Origin: Dastarcus helophoroides
Taxonomy: Eukaryota; Arthropoda; Insecta; Coleoptera; Bothrideridae
NCBI GenBank assembly: GCA_028583605.1
Contig: CM053336.1
Location: 21,499,004-21,563,003, forward strand
Reading direction: 5' to 3'
Length of the DNA stretch: 64,000 nucleotides
The notes under the pieces were generated by a model. The model was not told the DNA's origin and did no database searches. It saw only the letters and a program-made list of their open reading frames with translations. Below, piece by piece: positions 44,866-57,049 of the stretch. Positions within the stretch are counted from its first letter, which is position 1. Every line of letters begins with the position of its first letter. Made by a program: the position numbers and the translations under genes.

Positions 44866-45950
44866 AAATTCTTATACAATTTTGGTAAGGTGAAAACTGC
44901 ATTTATTAAAAAAATCAAATCTGTGACTTTATTCTCAAAATTTTAAATTCCAGTGCAAAAAGTTGATATTTAAAAATTTATCAAAATTCGTTTTTAAACT
45001 TGACATTTACAAATTAAAATTCATTTAAAAAATTATAAATTTCTCTTTTTTCGAAATATCCTCTTTTTTATCGAAATTTTAAATTTTTCTCGTCATTTCT
45101 TATTAACTTTTTTCACATTTATTTCTTTTAACTTTGAACTTCCCTGATCATGTAAACTGTTTTCCCAAAATTCGGTATTTAGGCTTAAATTTTAAAGTCG
45201 AATTTTCGGAAAAAGGTCGAAATTTTGAATAATGTTTCATTTATTTGAAAAAGAATTTTAACTAAAATTTTAGATTTAGCCTTGAAATTACCGCTATTTC
45301 ATTAAACTTTTGACTTTAATCTCAAAATTAGAGAATAAATCTAAAATGTTAAGACCTCTTTTATCTTTTTGAAATGTTGAGTTTCTTCTAAAAATTCTTA
45401 ATTTAAACCTGGAATGTAATTTTTTTCTTCAAAATTTCGGTGCAAAATCGAAATGTGGACCTTTTTTTTTAGAAATTTTACTTCGATTTTCTAAATTTTC
45501 TCCTTGAAATCGAAGTTTGAACCTTTTTCTAGAAATTTGTGTTAAAATTCTTTATATCGCAAGTGAGCTTTATTCATAACTTAAACTTTATTAACGATTA
45601 TAAAGCAACATATATGTATATTTAAATTTTGACGTTTGTCTTAAATTTTTTAGTTTAAAGTTGAAAAATTATACTTTTTACATTTTACACTTTATACATT
45701 TTCTCTTTGAATTTTTTTCAAAATTCCGATTTTCAACTTGAAATTTGAAAATTTAAATAAATTGAAAATAAGTTTGTTTTGAATAATTTCTAGAATTTTT
45801 ACTTTTGTCCTAAACTTTTCACTCCAAAGTTAAAATTTTTATTTTTTTCGAATATTTGACTCTGAAATCAAAATTTTGAAATTTTTCTAGAAATTTCGAC
45901 TTAAATCTGGAGATATGAATTTGCTAACCTAAATGGAAGGAAACTTCTTT
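44866..45950. repeat. A/T quasi-repeat tract
   Basis: T-rich orientation with words TTTTTCGAAATTTT. No gene. Confidence 0.6.
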
Positions 45951-46550
45951 TCCTTACAGCTATTGTGAACCATATTAAAAGTTATCGCAAGCCACATCTC
46001 CTTGAGAAAAATTTACTGCTTAGGCACTCTAGATCTAGAAACAATCTAGCTCTAAAAGAATGATCTATTATTGAGCAAGATTTTATTTTTCGTTAAAATA
46101 TCTAATATTACGATACATGTAACTCTAATTGTTAGCGGCTAATAATCCATGTCGACAACTGATCTCAATGCCGTTAAATATGTAAACGATTGCGAACAAA
46201 AAAAATATGGATTTCGCATGTCACGTATTTCATTTATTATACACATGACAGATTAAAATGACCGAGTCATTAGGCTAATTTGAAACGCTTGCATTTATCG
46301 TTCTATAGAATGAATGCATAAATAGAATGCCCCCATAATCGATTATCATTTAATGTAACGTCTTTTCGGGCTTTTCAACGACGAACGCGGATTTATTAAA
46401 CAGCTCGTTTACGTCTTTGTTGCACCAGCCAATTAAAACATTGCAATCGAACGTTAAGTAACGAAGCGTGAGATTGTGAGAAGTAAATTGGCTTCTAAAT
46501 CTTTGTGGTGACCATTTGGCACACCGTTGACTTTCGTAGACATCAAATAT
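45951..46550. promoter_or_regulatory. Unique island, candidate regulatory sequence
   Basis: About 600 bases of complex sequence with CATAATCGATTATCATTTAA, GTCATTAGGCTAATTTG and CCAGCCAATTAAAACATTGC, homeodomain-type cores, bounded by A/T tracts. Confidence 0.4.
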
Positions 46551-46606
46551 AACGACGAATTGTCAATTAAATGTTCTGTAATGAAACAGTTGAACGTGTT
46601 GAAAAT
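46551..46606 (-). repeat. Fragment of the hammerhead-bearing insertion family
   Basis: CAATTAAATGTTCTGTAATG and AAACAGTTGAACGTGTT match the left end of the 12.3-kb insertion (12318-12366). The hammerhead part is missing; A/T tract begins directly after. Confidence 0.75.
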
Positions 46607-49600
46607 TTCTCCTTTTTAAAACAACTTATTATTTCAAAATTAAGATTTTTCGAGAAAGAGTTTTAGAAAATTGTGGCTTTTCTCCAAAGCTTCAAAAATT
46701 TTAATATTTTTGAAAATGTCGAATTTTTTGAATTGTTGGACCTTTTAAAATTTGAACTTTAAAAAAAAATTTTTTTACTTATTTCAAAATTTCGATTTTT
46801 TTCAAAATTTCGACTTTATTAGAAAACTTGGGCTTCTCTTCAAAAACTTCGTATTCTTTTCAAAATGTCGACTTCTTAATTTGACTTCGAAAATTGCAGC
46901 CATCTACAAAATTTTGGTTTTGTAAACATCCGAGTTTTTTCAAATGTCTAGTTTTTTGAAAGGTTGAATTTTTTTCCAAATTTCCAAAGTCATCCCAAAA
47001 TTGGAAATTATTTTTTCAAAACTTAAAATTCTTTAAAATTGTCGACTTATTATCATAATTTCGATGTTTTCAAAATATTACTTTTTTCTAATTTCGACTT
47101 TTTTAAAAAGTTTCAACTTTTTGAAAACTTTGACTTGGAGTTTTTTTCGAAAATTTCGATTTATTTTTGAAAATCTCATCTTCATAATGTCGGTCCTTTT
47201 TTAAATGTTCGAATTTTTAAAAGATTTTGACGTATTTTTCAAAAATTTTGTTTTTACAATTTCAACTTTTTTAGTTTTGACATTTTTACAAAATTTTAAA
47301 TTTATGAAAAAATTTCCACTTTTTCTTTAAAACTTGAATGCTTTCGATAATTTTGACTTTGTTTTCAAAATTTAAGTTTTTTTATAAATTTTCAAATATT
47401 TTGACCATTTTGCTCAATTACATCATATCTTGGCATTTTTCAGAATTTGGCGTTTTTGAAGTTTTCGACTATTTCTCAAAATGTAGACTTTTTTTATAAA
47501 TTTTTTTAATATTTCCGCATATTTTTGAAAATATATATTTTTTTTAAATCTTAGCTTCATGGAAAGTCCATTTTAAAATTATGTGTTTTTTTGTGAAATT
47601 TACTTTTTTTGTAAATTTATTCACTTTTTTTAAAATATCGGCCTTTCAAAAAATTTTGACAATTGAAATTTTTTGAAAACTCTTTAAAATTTTTGAACTA
47701 TTTTTTAAAATATCGACTTTTTAAAAAAATACAATTTTTTGCAAGATTTCGATTTTTTTAAATTACAAATCTTTTCAATATTTCGGCTTCCTTTGGAAAT
47801 ATCCTTTTCTTTGAAAACCTTAGTTTCATGAATAATTGATGCATTTTTCATTTTGAAATTTCGTCTTTTTCAAATTTACGTTTTTTTTAATTTTTAAAAA
47901 TTTTTTGAGATTTTCGGCTTTTTTTAAAATTTTTGAATTATTTTGTTTTTGATCTCGAATTTATTTTTGAAAATTGCATCCTTTTTTTAAATCTTTTACT
48001 TTTAAAAGTTGGCTTTTTGTTCAAAATTTCGCCTTGTTTTTAAAATTTCCAATTAACTTTTAAAAGCTTTTTAAAAGTCGGGAATTTTTTTTAAAATTTT
48101 GATTTCTTTGAAGGTTTTTGATAATTTTGGGTGTTATGAAAATTTTTAAAATTTAGTCTTCTTTAAAATCCTGAATTTTTTCAAAAATTAACATAAAAGT
48201 TTTTTGACTTTGTTTAGTTTCAACAATTTTAAAAATTTTGAATTTATTTGAAAATATGTCCTTTTTCCAAGATTTCGGCTTTTTTGACAATTGTAAATCT
48301 GTTTTTAACATTTTAAATTCTTTTTATTAGTTTTCAAAAACTTTCACCATTTTGCTCATTTCGACTTTATAATATCTTGACATTTTTTAAAATTTGGCGT
48401 TTGTTTTTAAATTTTCGATTATTTTTCAAAATGTCGACCTTTTTAAAACATACGAATTTTTTTAAAAATTCGATTATTTTTGAAAATATCACTTTTTTTT
48501 TAATTCTTAGTTTCATAAAAATTTATACATTTTTTATTTTAAAATTTCGCCTTCTTTTTAAAATTTCTGACTATTTTTCAATATCTTGACTTTTTTCAAA
48601 ATTAAGAATGTTTTTTAAAATTTTGATTTCTTCGAAGATTTTTGGAAATTTTAACTTTTTATAAAAATTTTCACATTTTCAAACTCGCGACGTTTTTGAC
48701 AATTTTAAACCTTTTTTTAAAATTGAAAGTTTCATAAAGGTCTCAACATTTTTCACAATTTTGGGTTAAATATTATGTTCTTTATTTTTCAAATATTTCC
48801 CTTCATTCAAAATTTTACCTATTTCTAAAAAAATTTCAAATTTTTTATAAATTTTGTCATTTTACCAAAATGCATCTATTTTTAAAAACTCTGACTTTTT
48901 TGGAAATTTTAAATTTCTTAAAAATTTTCCAAACTTGTCGAATTAACTTGAAAATTTCGTTTCTTGAAAAATTTCTAATTTTCTTAAAATCCAGTGAATT
49001 ATAGAAATTTTGACTTTTTCAAAATTCCTACTTTTTCATTATATCTACTTACGTAATTTAACGTTTGTTATGTTTTTTAATCTTTCTTGGTTTCAGGGAA
49101 CAAGTTGTGTATTTCAATTTTTAAAGATAACCAAGGACCAGTCCGTTCCATCAAAAATATCTACTTTTAAAAACAATTTATTTTTTCTAATTTAAGATTT
49201 TTCGAAAACGACTTAGAAAATTTTGGCTTTTTTGAATGGTTGGACTTTTCAAAATTTCGACTATTTGAAAAAAAAATTTTACTTATTCCAAAATTTCGAG
49301 TTTTTCAAAATGTTGACTTTTTTCAAAATTTCGAGTTTATTAGAAAACTTTGGATTCTCTTCAAAACTTCGCCTTCTCTTCAAAACTTCGGCTTCCTAAA
49401 TTTGACTTCGAAAATTGCAACCATCTGCAAAATTTGGGTTTTTTAAGTTTTCGTATTTTTGTTTTGAATGTTTTGAAAGGTTGAAATTATTTTCCAAATT
49501 GCAAGTTTATTTTAAAATTAAAAATTGTTTTTTTCATAATTAAGAATTCCTTAAAACTGCCAACTTTTTCCCAAAATTTCGATGTTTTAAAAGTTTTACT

Positions 49601-50770
49601 TCTTTTTAATTTCGAATTTTTCAAAAATTTCCATCTTGCTGGATTTTTTCTTAAAAATTTTGATTTAGTTTTGAAATTAGTATCTTTTTTCTGATAATTT
49701 TGACATTTCTTAATAATGTCGATTCTTTTTAAATTTTCAAATGTTTACAATTAAGACTTTTTTAGTTTCGAAATTTTTACAAAATTTGGAATGTATCTGA
49801 AGATTTCCGCTTTTTCCTTAAATAAACCTTGATTTTTTTTAACAATTTCTTTTAAAATATCGCTTTTTTTGAAATTATTAGTTTCAACATTACCTTTTTT
49901 CCAAATTTACTACCTTTTCCCAATTTTTTTAAATTTTTTGAAAATTTTAGCATTTTTAAAAATTTTGACAATTCAAATTTTTCGAGAACTGTTTAAAGTT
50001 TTTGAACTTTTTCGAAAAGACCTACTGTTTTAAAAAATCGATTTTTTTAAATTTCGCTATTAATTTTGGAGTTTTTTTTTAAATTTTGCCTTTTTTTAAA
50101 TTTCGCCTTTTTTTTTTAAATTTTTGACTATTTTTCAATATTTCAATTTTTTTAAAAGTCAGGAATGTTTTTTAAATTTTGATTTCTTTCAAGATTTTTC
50201 AAGAATTTTAATTTTTAGGAAAATTTTACATTTTCAAAATTTCGACTTCTTTCAAATTTTTAACTTTTTTCAAAATTTAACATTTTACAAAGGTTTTGAC
50301 ATTTTTCAAAATTTAGGGTTTACCATTTTTTTCTTTATTCTTTAAATATTTGCCTTCTTCCAAAATTTTAACTTTTTATATTTGAACATTTCTCATTTTA
50401 TATAAATTATGACATTTTCCCAAAATGCATCTATTTTTAAAAACTGACTTTTTCGAAAAATTTAAATTTCTTAGAAACTTTTCAAACTTTCGAATTATCT
50501 TGATATTTTCGATTCTATAAAAATTTCGAATTTTCTTAAAATTCAGTGAATTTTTCTAAAAATATTGGCTTTTATTATTCAAAATTTCAACATTCTTTGA
50601 AAGATGTTGATTCTTTTTTGAAAATTTTAACTTTTTGTGAAAATTTCGATATTTTTCAAAATTTTAACTTTTTGAAATTTAGAATTCTTAGAGCATCTCG
50701 ACTTATTATTTAAATTTTCGGATTAAAATTTTGGGACATTGGAAAAAATTTTGACAATTTTCGAATATAT
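46607..50770. repeat. 4.2-kb A/T quasi-repeat tract
   Basis: Almost unbroken variants of TTTTTTGAAAATTTCGACTTT on the plus strand with loose 20-30 base spacing. The blocks 46.6-47.0 and 49.2-49.6 kb share a longer ordered similarity (TTAGAAAA, TTCTCTTCAAAACTTCG, TTTGACTTCGAAAATTGCA), so part of the tract arose by segment duplication. One FB1 fragment interrupts it at 49.06 kb. Confidence 0.8.
49057..49157 (+). repeat. FB1 foldback half-copy
   Basis: Right half only: GTTTGTTATGTTTTTTAATC, TTTCAGGGAACAAG and the end AACCAAGGACCAGTCCGTTC. The hairpin core is absent. Confidence 0.85.
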
Positions 50771-51047
50771 TGTTGCGTTGTATCGGTTCGAAAGTTAAAA
50801 CTTCGTGAATTGTAAATACGTTATTTCAAACTTATTTCGGAACACTACAATTAAGATTCACTTAACTGGCAGATTATCTTACTAACTGACTACCCGACTA
50901 ACCAACAACTGAGGGAAAAGCGACCGCGTATTTATACCCTTCCGGTTTTCTAGACGGATCTACGTACCGATAAGATTATCGCTTGCGGAAACGTTTGGAG
51001 CGCTTATCTGCCGCATGATTCATTTTCGCGGCCGCTTCCCATTATCA
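50771..51047 (-). mobile_element. Solo LTR, same family as the 33.9-kb element
   Basis: On the minus strand it starts TGATAATGGGAAGCGGCCGC and ends CGATACAACGCAACA. Internal GGCAGATAAGCG and GTAGTGTTCCGAAAT match the LTRs at 33.9 and 34.9 kb. The 277-base length equals the family LTR. No internal domain or target duplication is visible. Confidence 0.85.
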
Positions 51048-51570
51048 AATGTTTCTAGAGAATTCCTTGCACAATCGCTAATATAAATTTTATAACTACA
51101 TTTTGTTATAATATATTTTAAGATTTTGAATTTGTTTTTAATTTTCATCTTTTTAGCTGTCAACGTTATTTCGAATTTTAGGTTTTTATTGAAATTTACG
51201 ACTTTTTGAACATTTTCTTAAAAAATTTTAATTTTTCAAATTTTTTAATTCGGGCAACCACCCCCCGCGCTAGAGAAATTTTTATTAATGAATGCAACAC
51301 ATTAGTTTTGGATTAATACATAAAAATGTATTTGAAGATCATTTAATTTGTATTTATATGTACTTAATTAACCAAAGTTTTAGTTTATTTGTTAACTAAG
51401 AAATAAATGTCGTAATTTCTTTATTGTAGCAAAGAAAAAATTTAAACGGGAGCATTGAGAATGTTTTTTTAATACTCACGAGAGGCTCAATGTAAAAAAG
51501 GTTGGGAACTCCTGATTTAGAACACCAGAAATAAAATTGGCAATAAAATAAATCTGGTTCTAAAAAAGAC
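51048..51570. other. AT-rich intron
   Basis: Low-complexity to about 51240, then unique AT-rich sequence. No gene. Confidence 0.35.
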
Positions 51571-51573
51571 TTA

Positions 51574-51758
51574 CGGCTCTTTCACACAGAGAGCCGTAAG
51601 GCTCGTACTCGCGAGCGAGCGAACCGCTCCCAAGATTGAAATGCAGAGTTCAATGGGGCTTTCACATGGTACGCACGGGCCTTTAGACTGAAAGGTAGGA
51701 GTGGAAAAAGCTCTCACTCGCGAGTGCGGGCCGTACGGCTCTCCGTGTGAAAGAGCCG
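51574..51758. mobile_element. 185-bp MITE, PIF/Harbinger type
   Basis: Inverted ends CGGCTCTTTCACAC continue as AGAGAGCCGTA on the left and GGAGAGCCGTA on the inverted right end, one difference over about 25 bases. TTA occurs on both flanks (51571-51573, 51759-51761). The interior is GC-rich with CTCGCGAGCGAGCG. The near-identical ends suggest recent activity. No coding capacity. Confidence 0.92.
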
Positions 51759-51774
51759 TTATGGAATATGGAAA

Positions 51775-51925
51775 TCTATTCTGTATCCTCTTCAGGTCAG
51801 AGAAGAGAACAAACGAAGACTAAACAAAGTAGAAATAATACAGTAAATCAACCCACTCTATTCTGTATCCTCTTCAGGTCAGAGAAGAGAAGCAACAAAG
51901 ACTAAGCAAAGCAGAAATAAAACAC
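51775..51925 (+). repeat. Tandem duplication, unit about 80 bases
   Basis: CTATTCTGTATCCTCTTCAG through GCAGAAATAA occurs twice in direct tandem, starting at about 51777 and 51858. Confidence 0.85.
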
Positions 51926-51929
51926 CCAA

Positions 51930-52880
51930 CCCAGTTGGATCCGCTCAAAATTGACCAATTGGGTCGGGCAAGCGATGCTTCATTTAAGCTTTAAATGCTG
52001 ATAACGCCTTCACCACTCCATGATGTCTTAGTTGCGGACGGAATTTTTAAGTTAACCGCTGAGAATAATTGATAATTAAGGCCGAGAATGCGGCGGACGT
52101 GTTGCGAGAAGCTGACAGAAAGGCCAAAGTCATATTAAGCGAACACTGGGGATTTGTACATTAACGGCTGCAACTTACCGGTTTGTCGCTTCTTTGGCGC
52201 AATAATTCACCGATGACGGCAGCATAATGCGCCAAAGAGATAACAATCTGCCTGAGCGACTTTAATGTAAGGCGATAGCTTTTTATTTTGACAGCATATG
52301 GCGCTGATACGCCGTTGACAAATGACACGTGAATGCGTTAGATATTGTCGAGTAGCAAGCGCAGGCGGCGATGATATTTCAGATGGAACGATGTCATTAA
52401 TGCAGTACTTGCATTTGTTGAGACTTTTTAGTGAAATACAAAATGTTTCACCTCTTCAGAATAACATTAGGTAAAAATGTCAGTTATTAATAAAGCTACT
52501 CTTCCTAATCGAGTAAGTTCGTTTGTCTGACAATTCTAGTTTGGCAGGCGAATTATATAACACATCATCATCAGCTTAGCTGAATTGTGCAGGTGTGGAT
52601 GCGTGACTGACTGAGTCGTAAGACTATTTTGAAATTTGTTCAGGACTCTCTAGAGACAAAACCCTCAATTTGTTTATTACAGACACTCATGTGATTTTGT
52701 CTACGAATGTATAGGAGAAGTGCGTACAAAATGACATATGGTTTTGTTTTTGGGTTAAATTATTGGTAATTTACAACATATCATAATGTACAGCAATCAT
52801 CTTTGATTCTCTAAGTGACGCTGACGTCTGACGAATAATTTCTGCTGAATGAAGTGATATCGACGTTTAAATTTTAAAGT
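51930..52880. promoter_or_regulatory. Unique island next to an Hr38 exon, candidate regulatory sequence
   Basis: Complex, GC-richer sequence (51930-52440 most so) immediately downstream of the 52927 donor. Contains TGATAATTAAGGCCG, GTACATTAACGG and paired GGCGCAATAATT/ATAATGCGCC words. The 5' part of a large first coding intron is a common site for enhancers; no direct evidence of activity. Confidence 0.45.
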
Positions 52881-52926
52881 TAGATCCTCAGTAAATTTTT
52901 ATTTGATATAAAAGAATTGAACTCAC

Positions 52927-53036
52927 CTGTGTCTGAAGAAGGAGCATACTTGAATGGGGACTTGAGGGGGCGGAAGGCTGCGCACTGGCCGCCACCAACG
53001 GGGCAGTCGACACTTCACTCTGCACTAGCAGTGTAC
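52927..53036 (-). CDS. Hr38: Hr38 upstream coding exon
   Basis: Small exon of 110 nt read TLLVQSEVSTAPLVAASAQP and on through SSPHSSMLLLQTQ. The acceptor TTATTTTCTTCCAG precedes 53036 and the donor CAG|GTGAGT is at 52927/52926. It leaves in phase 0, matching the phase-0 entry of the exon at 8533, and enters with two bases, so an upstream exon in phase 1 is required unless translation starts at the internal Met (MLLLQTQ). Downstream of its donor lies the 44.4-kb intron that makes up most of the window. Support is splice signals, phase and the NR4A-like Ser/Pro/Ala composition; I see no independent homology as strong as for the zinc fingers. Confidence 0.8.
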
Positions 53037-53244
53037 CTGGAAGAAAATAACCCTCGTAAGTAAATTGTCGACGTCGTAGACTGTAGAGGCGCATGGGGCG
53101 CTTGTATCTTCTCTCCTTTTTCCATAAGTTTTAATTTTTAACTGAAAATTCGTCCTTACCTTGAAATTTCGACATTTTTCTCGAAATTTCGACTTTTTCT
53201 AAAAATTTGATTTATTTGATAAAATTGATCGCTTTTTTATTACT

Positions 53245-53297
53245 TTTGAGTTTATTTTTAGAATTATAATTTTGAGTTTATTTTTAGAATTATAATT
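53245..53297 (+). repeat. 26-base perfect tandem duplication
   Basis: TTTTGAGTTTATTTTTAGAA and the following TTATAA occur twice head to tail. Confidence 0.85.
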
Positions 53298-53342
53298 TTT
53301 CTCATAATATTACTTGCCCAATATTTTCATTAAATGCTTTTT

Positions 53343-53660
53343 AGGTTTCATACCTTAAAAGGAAAAAAAGGAACCCTTATAATCTTACTGTTTGTCCATA
53401 CGTCTGTCACAGAAACTGTGTAACATATGAATTTTAAATTTTCCACAGTGTTAGCTTTCGATAATCCACACAAATACCGCCAGTAGAAAAAGAAAATATT
53501 TTATAGAGCCCATTTATTCATCTTAATTTAGTTGAAGAATAGAATGCAGATCAAATTTGTCGTTTACCTACATTGCTTTATTTAGTTGAATATTTAGAAG
53601 TTATCTCGGGTTTATTAACTTGCTGGCAACGCAGTAATTACGGTTTGAATCTAACATTTT
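53343..53660 (+). repeat. Dispersed family R3 copy
   Basis: Same order of words as the 30.6-31.0 kb copy (CATACCTTAAAAGG, GTTTGTCCATACGTCTGTCA, CCACACAAATACCGCCAG, GGTTTATTAACTTGC, CGCAGTAATTACGG). Confidence 0.75.
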
Positions 53661-56133
53661 AGTTAGTTAGTTAATTAGTTTAGTTCAGTTGCGGCTAGCA
53701 TATTTTTTAGTCGGATATTCATTAAAATAATAATATCTCACTTGATTATAATAATGTTGTTTATTGATTCTAGACAGACAATTTAATGACCAAGACATTA
53801 AGACATAAGACATAAATTTAAATTTTGAAATAAAAAATTAAGATGCCTAAAATAGTATTCCGGGGCTTCCTTGTGCTTTCCCATTAATTCTTCTAGTCAA
53901 AATCAATCTAATTCTTTTTTATTATGTTTGTTATTATTTGCACACTCACTACTATACAGAATTAAATATCTCAGAGATGCACCCAGAAAATTGTTAAAGG
54001 GAGGGTTACTTTGAAATTTTTCCCTTGAAGTTAAATTTTGAAATTTTCAGAAAAAATCATAGTTCTAAATAAGGGTCGAAATTTTGAAAACTCTTTTTTT
54101 AAATAAATTTGAAGTTCTTTTTTTGAAATTGCGACTGTCCCGCAAAATCTTAATTCAAAACTTTTTATTTTTTAATTTTTAGTCTCTTGTTTTCATTCAT
54201 TTTTTTTTATTTGTTTTTTTTAAATCGAGAGTTCTAGAAAACAGAGTCGTAACAGTAAAAATTAATTTTATTAGAAAAAGCGAGTCAAAGTCAAAACTTC
54301 GATAGAGAACCAAAATTATTAAAGAAAAGAGAAAAGTCTCTCAAATTTTCGATTTTAATCTTTAAAGTTCGTATATTCTAGAAGTTTTCAACTCTAGGGT
54401 ATATATTTTTTATGAAAATTCCGAATTTAAATTTGAAATATCTAAACCTAGAATTCCGATTTAGTTTTTTATAAAGTTTGGGTTTTTCTTGAAATTTGAA
54501 CTCAAATTTAACTTAAAATTCAGAGTTTCAGCATGACATTTTTAAAATTGAAAAATAGAAAATATTTTCCTTCAATTTTAGGCAAGATCACAGCAGTTAC
54601 GTGTTTTTCATCACATTTTCTAAATTATGTTTAAAAATCTATTTTTAATTCGAAAAACTGTTAAAAACCAAAAAATGAGTCACCCGAAACTGAACCGAAA
54701 ACTGAAAATCGGAAAAAACCGTTATTTTTGTCGGAACGCAAACCGGAACAGAACCGATATAATTTTTTTGCCGGAACGAAAACCGAAAACCGGAACGAAA
54801 AAAATAGCGATTCGAAGCCCGCTGAAAACTTTAGTGTTTTCTCGAAACAGTCAGAGGGTTTCTTTTAAAATTAAATGCCTAGAAAGAAAATAAAAATATT
54901 TTAAAGAAGTCTGAATTTTGAGCCCATGCTAATTTAAAAATTTAAAAAAAACTACAGTTATTAAGCCAATTTTTTTCAAAATTTCGACTTTTACCATGGC
55001 ATTTTTATACTCGAAAAGTTAAAAGTTTTATAAATGAAGTTTTTCAAAAAAAAAGTTGAAATTTCGTGATTAAAAGTAAAAAAATTCTTAACCAAAGTTA
55101 AAATTTGACAACTAAGATAGAAATTTCAATATTCTTTTGGAAACCTTTAGTTGGAAGTCGAAATTAGGAGAAAACAGTCGAATTTTAGGAAACATAATGG
55201 AAATATAAAAAAATCAACTTCATAACAAAAAATTGCTACATTTTTTTATCGTAAAGTTAAAAGTTTACACAAAATTAAAAATTTTGAGTTAAACTGATTA
55301 AAGTTTAAAAAAAAATTGAATTTTCCAATACAAATGCTTAAATTTTGTGTAAAACTCGAAATTTATAAAAAAAATTGACATTTTAAACATTTTTTTTTAA
55401 GTTCAATCAACAATTTAAAAAAATAAAAGAAATAACAAATCAAGCTTAACCTTGAAGAGATGAGTTTCTTCTCGAATTTTCGTCTTTTAGTCTCAAAATT
55501 TTGATTTTTTTTAGAAATAAAATCTCAGATTTAAAAGTCAAAGATTCTGAAAATGATTCGAATGTGTTTAAAGTACAAATTAAAACATTTAAGGTAAAAA
55601 TTCGAGAATGAAACTCAAAATTTTAAGAATTTCTTCATTTAAAAATATGATACTTCTGAAGATCCTGATTATAACCTAAAATTTAATTTTTTTCAAAATT
55701 ACGTGGATGAGTTCAAAATGGTCAATAAATGGTTTTCTTGTTAATTGTGAGTTTTTGCCTACTGGTGCCTTTTTTTTTGAGGTATTTTGCCTTTTTAGTG
55801 CTTTATTTAGCTGTTCGTGTTTGCCTAATTTAACATTTTGTTTACCTTTTTATCTTATTTGATTGTCTTTAAAATCCGGTCTCTAGTGATTAGTTTCTAG
55901 GGTCTTTAGCGTAACCGTTTGATAAGATACAACTTAAAAAGTGCGTCATATGAAGAGAAAATTCTAGTGGGAAAAAATATTACTGATAAACTTTCCTTTT
56001 TCATTGAACTTTTGATCACCAAATGATTATTAAAGTGGATTAATTGTACCCGAATACGTAAGATTATGAAGGCGATAGCATAACCATTCCATAAGACACA
56101 GTTGTGAAACATGTTCCATATGAATTCTTTCTT
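53661..56133. repeat. A/T-rich intron upstream of the 53036 exon
   Basis: Quasi-repeat in both orientations. A short segment 54680-54800 repeats AACCGAAAAC/CCGGAACG (for example CCGGAACGAAAACCGAAAAC), a small local array. No gene supported; the 88-codon frame there is repeat-driven. Confidence 0.5.
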
Positions 56134-56139
56134 TGGTGG

Positions 56140-56272
56140 AATGGAGTGGTCTTTGGTTATTTGCAAAAGTGTTTCTCTGAAGATGATAGCTTGGCTATCG
56201 AAACGCGTTAGAGCAACCTCTGTTGTGTTTTTTAATCTTTCTTGGTTTTAGGGGACAAGTTTTGTATTTCAA
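56140..56272 (+). repeat. FB1 foldback copy with intact core
   Basis: Left end GAGTGGTCTTTGGTTATTTG, then the hammerhead-like core at 56173-56113 listed separately, then AACCTCTGTTGTG, TTTTTTAATCTTTCTTGG and GGGGACAAGTTTTGTATTTC. Confidence 0.9.
56173..56213 (+). ncRNA. Hammerhead-like motif of the FB1 family
   Basis: Order of parts: TTCT (56173-56176), CTGAAGA (56177-56183), an extra T, GATAGC-TTG-GCTATC (56185-56199), GAA (56200-56202) inside GAAA, the palindrome ACGCGT (56203-56208), T, AGAG (56110-56113 on the next decade, i.e. 56210-56213). TTCT and AGAG can pair as stem I. Departures from the consensus are the unpaired T before stem II and U rather than C at the cleavage position, so activity is doubtful. 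It is likely derived from a hammerhead. Confidence 0.5.
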
Positions 56273-56689
56273 GTTCCATATGAAGGCAAAATTATAACAG
56301 AAAAATAAAATATTCTCGATGGGGTTTTCCCTTACATTGAAAATTTGACCACCACCAAAAATATCGGCGAGTATTGAGCATGAATTAATTGAATGCAACG
56401 GATTGGAATGAATTTAATTTACAGACGAAGCGTCTCAGAATCTGTAGCATATTTAATCAATTAGGTGAAACTTTTCAAATATAAAGATAAAATTATTGTG
56501 GAAAAATAAAATATTACTGATGAATTTTAGTTTCTTATTGAAATTTTAATTTCCCAGAATATCTGTGAGTATTTAAAAGGGACAGACAAAAGTAAATAAA
56601 ACCTTAACAACATAATACTGGTTTATTCAGTGAAAGATTCTATGTTGCGCTTTAGGCCATTTAGACAATTACTGACTGACTTTCCTCCA

Positions 56690-56830
56690 AATTATTTTTG
56701 AGACTAAAGATTACGAGCATTCGAGGACTAAGTTATTCAGTTTTCGAGAAAAATCTTTATAACAGATGGACGGACACAAGAGTGAGATTAGAAGAGTTCT
56801 GTTTTTTCTTTTAGAATGCCGAACCCTTCA
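56690..56830 (-). repeat. Possible R3-family fragment, inverted
   Basis: GATGGACGGACACAAGAGTG and TTTAGAATGCCGAACCC are inverse to the GTCCGTCCATTTG and GTGCCGTACC region of the 30.6-kb copy. Similarity is short. Confidence 0.5.
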
Positions 56831-57049
56831 TATAATTGAACCCAAATTCATAACAAAGGTCCCTGTCTTCTAAATTTTAAAAGTTTTTTTTGATAATGAT
56901 TAAATTTAGTAAACAAAAGAAGAAAACGGTTAAATGTGCTAATATTATTTTACTGCAACTCTATTCCGAAATGTATATCAACACTATTCTATCACGTCTA
57001 TCACGCACCATTAGAATTTGTAGATATCATTTAACATTCTTCACTGAGT

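Noticed and set aside
44637..44918. 93-codon minus-strand frame, Leu/Ser-rich with a signal-like start
   Set aside because: Translation of the minisatellite; composition is explained by the repeat.
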